From NCBI RefSeq assembly GCF_000429445.1, contig NZ_AUBW01000014.1:1-64000 (forward strand): DNA of 64,000 bases. The letters are read 5' to 3'. The DNA comes from Algoriphagus terrigena DSM 22685 (GTDB lineage Bacteria > Bacteroidota > Bacteroidia > Cytophagales > Cyclobacteriaceae). Position 1 is the stretch's first letter. Every line of letters starts with the position of its first letter. The translations under genes were made by a program, and so were the position numbers. Positions 52,076-60,324 of this stretch are shown one piece after another. The notes under the pieces were generated by a model. It saw only the letters and a program-made list of their open reading frames with translations, was not told the origin of the DNA and made no database searches.

Positions 52076-55000
52076 CTACTTACTTTTTAAATTTTTTTTT
52101 TCAAAAATACTTTTCTTCCACATCAGCACCGGAAGTATCCAGAAAACCCCCACCATACTGAATACCAACCCTCCTATCGTTCCAATTGCCAGCGAAAACC
52201 AGAAGATCTCTGTTTGCCCATCAATCAGAAATGGTACCAAGCCAAAGCAAGTCGACAACACTGTCAGGAGAATCGGAATTGCCTTTCCTGCCACTGATTT
52301 CAGGATGTTACGATTGAAAACCCCGGTTTTTCGATTGTTAAAATCATTCAGGATAAAAATACCCGCATTGACTGCCAGCCCGCCGAGCATCACAAACGCT
52401 GCGTAACCACCCTGATCAAAGTAGAAACCGAAGAGCGAAAAAATCAAAAATACGCCAATAAAACTGATTGGAACCAGGAAGACGATATAGAAAGGTTGCT
52501 TGAAATTCTCGAACAGAATTGTGCAGACAAAGAAAATCCCCACCACCAAAAGCGCCAGAAGTCCATATTCCCGGTTGGCTTTCTCTGAACTCCAGTTATA
52601 GGATTGCTTCTTAGCCTCATATCCAATCGGCATGATTACTTTCATTTCTCTCAGGACTTCATCCAAGTATTCGTTACCAAATTTCCCTGAACCCATGTAT
52701 TCGAAGGAAATCACTCGGATATACTGCCGGTCTTCCTTGTGCAGCGCATTGGTGGTATTTTCCAAGTTTAAGGTTCCATAATCAGAGATTTTCATGATGC
52801 GATCTTCCCCTGTGATCAGCCCTTTTTGCTCGAGATCGAACTTGCTGAAGTGCTCTGCCTGACGTTCGCGCAGGATCATACCGTAATTTTGATCTGCAAG
52901 TTCCAAATAAGCCGACGGCCCCTGAGGCTTGGACAGATCCTGAAGCGTATTCAGCACTTCAAACTGATTGGTCTGTCCCAAGGCGATCTGATTTTGATCC
53001 AGCCGTAGGACATATTCTTGGGTTTTTAGTTCGTTATAACTGAGACGTTCATTGGTATTTACCTTTTGAATTCGCTTGTGCTGAAGTAGCTTATCCGCCA
53101 TCAAAACCGACTGCCGCTCCAGTTCGTCGAAGTTGTAACCCTTCATTTCTACCCTGAAACTCGGAATTCCTTCCCCTCCACCTCCGGTATAAAATGCCTG
53201 ACCCACTCCATAGATATTCCATTGCGCACCGCTCCAATCGGTGGACTTTACAGAAAGCTTCCCTTTCAGCTGATAGGGCAAGGCGCCTTTTTCGTAGCCT
53301 TCTTTGAAAGTGATTTCGATTTGTGCATATTGACCGGAAACCACATAGGTAACAAACTTGTCTACGCCTTCGACATCTTTCAGATAGGCCTCAAACTCAC
53401 GCATGATAAAATCCATCTGATCCAGTGTATTGCCAAAGGGAAGCCTTGCAGTCACGTACAACCTTGTCTTTTCTGCTTCACGATAGGCACTTTTCTCATA
53501 CACTCCACGCACAAACATCCGAAGTGAACCTCCAAGCGCTTTATCTATGTAGGGTCTGATTTCCTCCTGGTAAAAAGTGTTGCCTACTGTCTTATTATAC
53601 CATTCCTGCCCTTCCCACTTAGCAGGGAGGAAAAAGATCGGTGTGCCAAAAAGCAGCAAAACACACGTCAAAAAGGACTTTTTGTACTTCGCTGTAAAGG
53701 CAATTCCAGACTCATACCGACGAAGCCAATTCAACCTTCTTCTGAGTTTGGGGAGTGTTAATTTCCTGCCTTTTTGGACAGATTCCTTGAATAACACTTC
53801 GTAAAATGCTGGTGTAAAAAACAAAGCTACGATCAGACTCACTCCCAACATCACGGAAACGACAATCGAAAACTCTGTCAAGCTTTTCCGATCCTCCTCA
53901 GGTAATAGAAATACCATCATCAATGCAACAACTGTAGTCAAGGAAGCTGCGAGTAGTGCCACAAAGACTTTTCGGTTGCGATACTTATGCAAGTGATCCA
54001 TCATGATGATGGCATTGTCCACGATCAATCCAAAGCTGATCGTCAATCCCGCGATGGTGATCATGTGGATGTCAACCTTCAAAAAATAGAGCACCATTGC
54101 TGTCAGACTGAGGTTGACTACAATTCCCAGTAACAGGATGCTGAGGTACTTCCAATTGCGATTGATCAGAAAAATGAAGGTGATCAAAATCAAAATGGAT
54201 AAGCCGGACCGTTCATAGATCTTTTTCAGTTCTTTTTCGAGAAACTCCGTATCATCGTTTTGCAGCCGAACCTCAAAACCTTGAGGGAGATTTACTTTCG
54301 CTGATTCGATGGCAGCCTTGAGTGTTTTTGCAAGCAAAACCTTGTTGACCCCATCCCGGTTGATGACCGTCAAAGTCACTGAGTTGTTGCCGTTGATCCG
54401 GTAATAGTTGGTGGCTTCGCTTTCCTCCATTGTCACCTGAGCAATGTCTCGAAGCCGAACTTCCATGTCTCCGACTTGACGGATACTGAGATTTTCTAGC
54501 TGATCGAGTGAATTCAGCTTGCGATCAAGTGTCACAAAGAGTGTTTCTCCTTTATTATTATAGACAGTTCCCGGAAATTCCTGCCCAAAAGCCTGGATGA
54601 TTTCTGTATTGAGAGTGCTTCTGGAAATGCCAAAGGACTGCATTTTCTGCGCGTCGAATGTCACAAAAACCTGCAGGTCATTAGCTCCCCAGATCTGCAC
54701 TTCCTCCACTTCGGCAAATTGCGTCAAAGCCGGCTTGAGCACATCCTCGGTGATTTTTTTAATTTCAAAAGAGGCAAAAGGCCCATTGACACTGTAAGTC
54801 AAAATCGGTGTCTTCAAATCATCCCGAGCCTGTGCCGACTGAGTCACAATCGGATAGGTGAGCCGCTCATCGAGCTGTGAGTATGCTTGTCGGATCAAGG
54901 CTAGTACTTCAAACTTCTTCAGCTCCATGTCCGACTTTTTGTCAAACCGAAGTGTGATTGAACCCCGGTCGTAGTTGGAGACTGAGGTGATTTTTTTGAG

Positions 55001-55204
55001 TTCAGAGAGTTGGGAAAAAGCCCCCTCCAGTGGGGAAGTAGCGAGCTTTTCGATGATTTCGGGTGAAGATAGGGGAATCCCGTAGCTGACCGTCAGTACA
55101 GGTTCCCGCTCCCTGGGATTAAAATCCACGGAAAGCAAAGGGACGACTGCAAAGCCCAAAATTCCTAAAACCACAAACGTGATCAATACCCGAAATGCAG
55201 TCAT
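52076..55204 (-). CDS. RND efflux permease, subunit 2
   Basis: A 1042-residue inner-membrane pump of the AcrB/HAE-1 superfamily: first helix at 5-25 (FRVLITFVVLGILGFAVVPLL), porter loop, helices 2-6 with ISFGLIVDNAIIMMDHLHKYRN (proton-relay helix 4, Asp present), and the second half ending LSTCFGLVPFLIDGQTEIFWFSLAIGTIGGLVFSMVGVFWILPVL. It overlaps the other permease gene by 4 bases (ATGA), suggesting a heteromeric pump like MdtBC. Partial copies of its 3' end occur at 33565-34012 and 43370-43536. Substrate unknown. Confidence 0.9.
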   Translation of the reverse strand: MTAFRVLITFVVLGILGFAVVPLLSVDFNPREREPVLTVSYGIPLSSPEIIEKLATSPLEGAFSQLSELKKITSVSNYDRGSITLRFDKKSDMELKKFEVLALIRQAYSQLDERLTYPIVTQSAQARDDLKTPILTYSVNGPFASFEIKKITEDVLKPALTQFAEVEEVQIWGANDLQVFVTFDAQKMQSFGISRSTLNTEIIQAFGQEFPGTVYNNKGETLFVTLDRKLNSLDQLENLSIRQVGDMEVRLRDIAQVTMEESEATNYYRINGNNSVTLTVINRDGVNKVLLAKTLKAAIESAKVNLPQGFEVRLQNDDTEFLEKELKKIYERSGLSILILITFIFLINRNWKYLSILLLGIVVNLSLTAMVLYFLKVDIHMITIAGLTISFGLIVDNAIIMMDHLHKYRNRKVFVALLAASLTTVVALMMVFLLPEEDRKSLTEFSIVVSVMLGVSLIVALFFTPAFYEVLFKESVQKGRKLTLPKLRRRLNWLRRYESGIAFTAKYKKSFLTCVLLLFGTPIFFLPAKWEGQEWYNKTVGNTFYQEEIRPYIDKALGGSLRMFVRGVYEKSAYREAEKTRLYVTARLPFGNTLDQMDFIMREFEAYLKDVEGVDKFVTYVVSGQYAQIEITFKEGYEKGALPYQLKGKLSVKSTDWSGAQWNIYGVGQAFYTGGGGEGIPSFRVEMKGYNFDELERQSVLMADKLLQHKRIQKVNTNERLSYNELKTQEYVLRLDQNQIALGQTNQFEVLNTLQDLSKPQGPSAYLELADQNYGMILRERQAEHFSKFDLEQKGLITGEDRIMKISDYGTLNLENTTNALHKEDRQYIRVISFEYMGSGKFGNEYLDEVLREMKVIMPIGYEAKKQSYNWSSEKANREYGLLALLVVGIFFVCTILFENFKQPFYIVFLVPISFIGVFLIFSLFGFYFDQGGYAAFVMLGGLAVNAGIFILNDFNNRKTGVFNRNILKSVAGKAIPILLTVLSTCFGLVPFLIDGQTEIFWFSLAIGTIGGLVFSMVGVFWILPVLMWKKSIFEKKNLKSK

Positions 55205-58200
55205 CGGTTTTCCTTTTTCACTACCACCGAATCAAAAAACCAGTACATCAGCGGTACAAAATACAATGCCGTGGCCGTTCCGATCGTCAATCCTCCGATC
55301 ACCGCAAAAACCAAAGGCCGCTGCAAATCTGCGCCCAATCCGGAACTGAAAATAATCGGAATCAAGGCCAAGATCGTCGTGATCGAGGTCATCAGAATCG
55401 GCTTAAGTCTGATCTTTCCGGCTTGGTGAATGGCTTTCTCCAGAAGAACACTTCCTGACAAACCCTCATTTTCTGCAAGCTCAACTTTCAACATGTTGAT
55501 TGTATCGATCTTAAGAATCGCATCATTGACCATGATGCCAAGCATTACCACAAGTCCGATGGCAGACATGACATTGAGCGAAGCGCCGCAAATCAGCAGT
55601 ACCAAAAATGCCCCCGCGATCCCCATCGGCAAAGTAAACACGACGATCAGCGGCTGCACTAAACTCTCAAACTGAGCTGCCAAGATGAAATACAGCAGCA
55701 GGACTGAAATCCCCAAAATACCCAAGAGTTGGCTGATGTTTTCCCGGTCCCGGAAATACTGTCCTTTGGTCTCCAACGCGAGATTTTTGTCAGCACCCCA
55801 TTGGATGAGGTCCTGTAGTTGAGCATGCGGATTTTCCGTAGTCACGAGGGCACTTTGGAAAATTCCCCCACGGTCTGCAGTCACATATTTATACTGATTG
55901 GCATAACGGTAATCGACAAATTCCCGCAAAAAAAACGAGGTGCCATCCGAAGCAAAAATTCGTGTGCTTCGCAGCAAATCCTCAAATCGATCCTGATTTT
56001 CCCGAAGACGAATCGGCGTAATCTCTCCAAATCGACGGATATCCGTGATCGTAAAAACCCCAAACAGTCGGGAAAGCTGTTCTTGCACAGTTGTCACCGG
56101 AATCTGATACAAGGCGAGTTTATCAGCCAAAAGCGTAAAAACCACCGAAGGCTCTTCCTGAAGCCCCGGTCCAGGCTCCCAGCTTGATGCCGGAAAATCC
56201 TCCAACCAAGGTTTCAACTTGGCTGCTTCGATCGGTTTCTTGGCTTTCAGATCTTTCCATCGAACCTCATAGTAAGGAAGGTTCGAGTTGAATAATTGGT
56301 CAAAAGCATTGGGCGCATCGCCTAGGACAAAAGTCGCCAAAGGGTAATCCGCCTCAAGTCGATTTCGAAGAAGCTTGAGTTGGGTTTCTTTTTCTCTTTC
56401 CGAAGGGAAAAGTAAATAAAGCAGCGACTTCTGGATGGAATTATCCCCGTCAAAAAGCAAAAACTGTCGAACCCCGATGTCCGCCTCGGCCTGGGTGAAA
56501 TCTTTGATTTCTCGGATCAACCCGAGGAGTCGATCTCGATTTTGTCCTGCGGGAATGGGCTCGTTCCAGTCGATTTCAAGGGTTGCGTCCGGCTTTTCGA
56601 TTTCGGGAAGACCTTCAGTCTTCAGTAAAAGACTGAGGCTCAAACCTAGGGGAATCAGAATAAAAAAGCCGATCATTGCGATTTTTTTTCGGGCAAAAAC
56701 CCAATGGAAACCCCGCTCATAGATCCCCGAAACCCAAAGAAAAGCCTTAGGTTCCCCCTTGAGCGAATCCCGCTTTCCCAACCGGAAAATCAACCAATAC
56801 AAAAGTGGGAGCAGCACAAAAGCCACCAAAAGCGAAACCGACAAGATCGCTGCCACAGCCACTGCCTGGTCGTAAAATAAGGCTCCGGAGATCCCGCTCA
56901 GGAAGACCAGCGGCACAAACACAGCCAGTGTCGTCAGCACCGAACTGATCAGGGCACCCATCACTTCGTTGGCTCCCTCTACGCAGGACTCAAACAATCC
57001 GAGACCGGACTCTCGCTTGCGGGTGATATTGTCCAATACAATAATGGCATTGTCAATCAACATCCCGATTCCCAAAGCCAAGCCGGAAAGTGAAATGATG
57101 TTGATGGAAATATCGAAGAAATAAAAGACCAGAAAGCTGATCAGCAAAGAAGTCGGTAGACTGATCCCCATAATCAGGGGAATTCGATAGTCCTTTATGA
57201 AAAGAAAAAGCACCCCAAAAGCGAATAGTCCTCCAAAGAGCAAGCTCGTTTGGAGGTTGGAAATCGCCGCATTGAGCAGACTGCTTTGATCCTGGGTGAT
57301 CTCAAAATCGACCTGAGGATAGTCGTTCCGGAAAAGCTCCAGAGCAGCTCTCAGTTCAGGAATTAACTCATTCATCTTTGCCGAAGCCTGCTTATGCACT
57401 GTGATCACGAGTCCTTCTTTTTGCCCGAAAAGGTGATAACCCAGCATTTCCTGGGTTTCGTATTTGGCATTTGCCACTCTTCCCAAAGGAACTATTGCAC
57501 CGCTTGGGGAGCGCACAGGCAGGGATTCGATGTCAGTTGGAGAGTCGACGCGGGTCGCCAATCGGAGATAGTACCGGAACTGACCGTCTTTGACACTGAT
57601 CCCCGGCAACTCAGCATTTCCCGACTGAATAGCTTCAATCAATTCCTTTTGGGTCATCCCCAGTGCTGCCAAAGCGTTGTCATTGGGCTGGACAGAGATG
57701 ATCCGCTCCCGCTTGCCGTTGATGTCCACGAGCGACACACCGGGAAGCTGCTCGATCCGTTTTTTCAGGACATTTTCCGCGAGCAGGCTAATCTCAATCG
57801 GATCGATTCCCTCTTTTGGGATGACCTGCACCCGGGCAACGGGAACGTCAGACGTATTGATCCGTATCACTTCAGGACGGGGCAAATCCTTCGGCAGCGA
57901 ATTGGTCAGGCGGTCAATCTTCTCATTGACATCGATGTAGGCCAGCTCCATCCGGGTGCCGTAGTCAAAGGTCAACCGCACGGTTCCGATCTCGGAACCC
58001 GCCTTACTTTCCATCTCTTCCAGTCCGCTGAGCGTGATCAGTCCCTCGCGAATTTGCTGCAGGACGTTTTGCTCGATGGATTCAGGAGAAGCATTGGGAT
58101 AGGTGACCTTGACCACGATCTGCGGCACATCGATGGGCGGTAAAAGTGAAATTGGCAACAGCCGAAAGACAATCACCGAAAACACCATCAAAGCCAAAAA

Positions 58201-58245
58201 AGACATAGTCACCGCGATCGGCCGCTCAAGCAAAAATCGGATCAT
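55201..58245 (-). CDS. RND efflux permease, subunit 1
   Basis: A 1014-residue RND permease: IRFLLERPIAVTMSFLALMVFSVIVFRLLPISLLPPIDVPQIVVKVTYPNASPESIEQNV at the start is classic for the family, helix 4 reads LALGIGMLIDNAIIVLDNITRKR with the relay Asp, and the second half has SAIGLVVMLGIMVNDAILKIDTINM. It forms the operon core with the adaptor upstream (3 bases between) and the second permease downstream (4-base overlap). Two different permeases per adaptor point to a heterotrimer. No TolC-type outer-membrane gene is in the operon, so the outer channel must come from elsewhere. Confidence 0.92.
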   Translation of the reverse strand: MIRFLLERPIAVTMSFLALMVFSVIVFRLLPISLLPPIDVPQIVVKVTYPNASPESIEQNVLQQIREGLITLSGLEEMESKAGSEIGTVRLTFDYGTRMELAYIDVNEKIDRLTNSLPKDLPRPEVIRINTSDVPVARVQVIPKEGIDPIEISLLAENVLKKRIEQLPGVSLVDINGKRERIISVQPNDNALAALGMTQKELIEAIQSGNAELPGISVKDGQFRYYLRLATRVDSPTDIESLPVRSPSGAIVPLGRVANAKYETQEMLGYHLFGQKEGLVITVHKQASAKMNELIPELRAALELFRNDYPQVDFEITQDQSSLLNAAISNLQTSLLFGGLFAFGVLFLFIKDYRIPLIMGISLPTSLLISFLVFYFFDISINIISLSGLALGIGMLIDNAIIVLDNITRKRESGLGLFESCVEGANEVMGALISSVLTTLAVFVPLVFLSGISGALFYDQAVAVAAILSVSLLVAFVLLPLLYWLIFRLGKRDSLKGEPKAFLWVSGIYERGFHWVFARKKIAMIGFFILIPLGLSLSLLLKTEGLPEIEKPDATLEIDWNEPIPAGQNRDRLLGLIREIKDFTQAEADIGVRQFLLFDGDNSIQKSLLYLLFPSEREKETQLKLLRNRLEADYPLATFVLGDAPNAFDQLFNSNLPYYEVRWKDLKAKKPIEAAKLKPWLEDFPASSWEPGPGLQEEPSVVFTLLADKLALYQIPVTTVQEQLSRLFGVFTITDIRRFGEITPIRLRENQDRFEDLLRSTRIFASDGTSFFLREFVDYRYANQYKYVTADRGGIFQSALVTTENPHAQLQDLIQWGADKNLALETKGQYFRDRENISQLLGILGISVLLLYFILAAQFESLVQPLIVVFTLPMGIAGAFLVLLICGASLNVMSAIGLVVMLGIMVNDAILKIDTINMLKVELAENEGLSGSVLLEKAIHQAGKIRLKPILMTSITTILALIPIIFSSGLGADLQRPLVFAVIGGLTIGTATALYFVPLMYWFFDSVVVKKENR

Positions 58246-58248
58246 GGC

Positions 58249-59322
58249 TTATTCTTTAACGAGTTGGACAGGTGCCTGATGTGCGAGCTGAAGATTATTG
58301 GTGGTGATGACCGTACTGTTTTCGGCAATTCCTTCGAGGATTTCGATTTCTTGTCCATTGTCTTTGCCCACTTCCACGTAGTTCCATTTGGATTCTTTTC
58401 CATTTTCGATGGTGAAGACCACCGCTCTGCCGGAGCGATACACGACAGCATCTTTTGGGACGACCAAGCTGTGGCTCTGAGGAGCACGGATGATCGCCCG
58501 GGCGTTCATGCCGGGAAGGAGATTTTTGACAGAATTCAGTGTGATGGAAACTTGCACCAAGCCATTTTCATCGACTTGGGGATTTATGGCCGAGACACGA
58601 CCTTCTATTGCGTTTTGGGAATCAGAGATCGGATATACTTCCGCACGTTGATTGGCAGAAATCAGCGGAATGTCAGACTCCAACACATTTACCCGAAGCA
58701 AGAGTCTATCAATGGAGAGGATTTCAGCAAATTCTTCATTTTTTGAAACATAACTGCCTTCTTTGAATTTGACGTTTGCGATCTTACCGGAGACGGGCGC
58801 ACGGACTTCGCATCGGGAAAGATTGAGCTGGGCTTCCTTGAGTTCTACTTCCGCGAGCGAAAGACCGCTGTTGATCAGGATTCGGCTTTGGACTTTTTGG
58901 ACTACAGCTGAATCGTTAGATTCCAAGCTAAGATAGAATTGATTCTTAAGCACTTCCGACTCCGCTTGGGCTTTGCTTACAGCAATCTTTGCCTTTTCCA
59001 GCGCAAACTCAGCCTCCCGCCTATCCAACGTTGCGATGATTTGTCCTTTTTCAACATATTGCCCTTCGAAGACAAGAACTTTTTCGAGATAACCTTCCCG
59101 CTCCACAAGGGCTTTTACTTGGCTTTGTGCTTCGAGTTTCCCGATTGCATTAATCAGGTAATCAAAGCTTTTGCGCTTAGCTGTGGCTGCGCGGACTTCG
59201 GTGGCTGCCACTTCATTTCGGAAGGATTCGGAGGGTATTTCCTGAGAAACTTCCTCGGCTTTAGTACAGGATAAGAACAAAAGGGCTAGAACGCCCAGTC
59301 GAACGATAGAAAAAACAGTCAT
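58249..59322 (-). CDS. HlyD/AcrA-type periplasmic adaptor lipoprotein
   Basis: A 357-residue membrane-fusion protein. Signal sequence and lipobox LALLFLSC (Cys about 19) anchor it in the membrane. The lipoyl-like halves are KALVEREGYLEKVLVFEGQYVEKGQIIATLD and CEVRAPVSGKIANVKFKEGSYVSKNEEFAEI, separated by a coiled-coil hairpin (about 110-165). Beta-barrel and membrane-proximal domains follow (VPKDAVVYRSGRAVVFTI). It is the first gene of the efflux operon; a weak promoter-like pair lies about 25-55 bases upstream of the ATG. Confidence 0.9.
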   Translation of the reverse strand: MTVFSIVRLGVLALLFLSCTKAEEVSQEIPSESFRNEVAATEVRAATAKRKSFDYLINAIGKLEAQSQVKALVEREGYLEKVLVFEGQYVEKGQIIATLDRREAEFALEKAKIAVSKAQAESEVLKNQFYLSLESNDSAVVQKVQSRILINSGLSLAEVELKEAQLNLSRCEVRAPVSGKIANVKFKEGSYVSKNEEFAEILSIDRLLLRVNVLESDIPLISANQRAEVYPISDSQNAIEGRVSAINPQVDENGLVQVSITLNSVKNLLPGMNARAIIRAPQSHSLVVPKDAVVYRSGRAVVFTIENGKESKWNYVEVGKDNGQEIEILEGIAENSTVITTNNLQLAHQAPVQLVKE

Positions 59323-59982
59323 TTGTTTATGATTTCATAGAGGAACTAAGATATGAGAAAAAATCAGAGTGCTCAATTTGAAACCTAAAAAATAAATGAG
59401 TATGCCGCAAACCACTGAGACCCTAACATTTAAAGTTGCTTCTCTTAACCTCCCTGAATGTTATTGTGAATATCCAAAATGACAACAGCAACCAAAAGTT
59501 ATAACTGACAGGCTGCGACATTTGCATTAGCAAGAGCTGAACTTGGTGTAAATTAGGTCAAAACACACTGTTTTGACCATGAATATCATCCTTTTCAATA
59601 ATCGGTATGCAGAAAATAACATCCTGAATAGAATTCATCAAAGATCTAAGAATTCAACAGGGTATGAGTTGCAAGAAGTGCGTTTAGCGAAAACATTACT
59701 GGCTTAAAAAAAAGCGCTTAGTCAATGGATATATTACCGCTACCAAAAAAAGGGGTTAGATCAACCGAACGCCGAAGACAACGGAGAACGAATAGCTATG
59801 AGCTGATTTACACGTCTACAGTTTAAAGTTAGTTGGCAAAATAGCAGACGGATTTTTTATTGCTGCCATCTGACAAAAAATTTAAGTATCGTTTTCGGCT
59901 TTTGGAATAGTACAAAATGAGAAACGCGGATTCCCGGTTTGGAATTTCTCCGCCTATTTTTTGAAGTTGCTGTTACCGCAGA
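59323..59982. other. Intergenic region upstream of the efflux operon
   Basis: No gene supported. It must hold the promoter for the minus-strand efflux operon; I see only an imperfect match (TTG, 20 bases, TATCTTAG) at 59345-59375. Confidence 0.35.
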
Positions 59983-60028
59983 CAGCGATCAGCGTGCCCT
60001 TTTGTCAGCGCTGCAAACTGGAGTTAAT
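59983..60028 (-). mobile_element. Solo end of an IS21-type element
   Basis: This stretch matches the right end of the IS21 element in reverse: AGCGATCA then GTG, CCC, the identical 17-base run TGTCAGCGCTGCAAACT, and GAGTTAA. No transposase gene remains beside it. It is the third trace of this element family in the window. Confidence 0.65.
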
Positions 60029-60047
60029 TATCGGTCAGCGTCAAAAT

Positions 60048-60303
60048 CGAGGTAAAGTTTGAGGATGATACGGTGTGGCTTGACGTCCATGCTATGGCTT
60101 CCATTTATGGTGTTCAGCGGCCGGATATCTTGAAACACATCAACCGCATCTATAAGTCAAAAGAATTGAAATTAGAATCAACCTTCTCAAAAATGGAACA
60201 GGTTGCCGGAGACGATAAAAAACGGAACCAATATAAACTTGACATTATCATATCAGCAGGTTATCGAGTGAAATTATCAAAAGCGACTCTTTTTCATCAA
60301 TGA
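60048..60303 (+). pseudogene. N-terminal fragment of a RhuM-family protein
   Basis: The frame reads VKFEDDTVWLDVHAMASIYGVQRPDILKHINRIYKSKEL, then STFSKMEQVAGDDKKRNQYKLDIIISAGYRVK, the pattern of the first 80 residues of RhuM-type virulence/Fic-associated proteins (usually VRxEDETVWLTQ...YNLDVIISVGYRV). It has no clear start codon upstream (the first in-frame GTG is inside the domain) and ends at TGA 60301-60303, where full-length members continue for another 200 residues or more. It starts 20 bases after the IS21-end vestige, so the break may stem from that element. Confidence 0.6.
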
Positions 60304-60324
60304 CAACAAAGTTCCACTAATAGA

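Larger units (their letters stand above)
50715..52266. repeat. Second copy of the peptide block (A3 - spacer - B2 - RND 3' end)
   Basis: This block aligns with 40721-43536 once the IS3 element is removed: hairpin, A-type peptide, promoter, spacer, B-type peptide and RND 3' end occur in the same order and on the same strand. The A-to-B distance is 890 bases here and 2161 there; the difference of 1271 fits the IS3 length. This copy is intact and joined to the full RND operon, so it is probably the original. Confidence 0.85.

Noticed and set aside
57394..58143. 249-codon plus-strand frame in the first RND permease
   Set aside because: Antisense to a highly conserved RND porter region.
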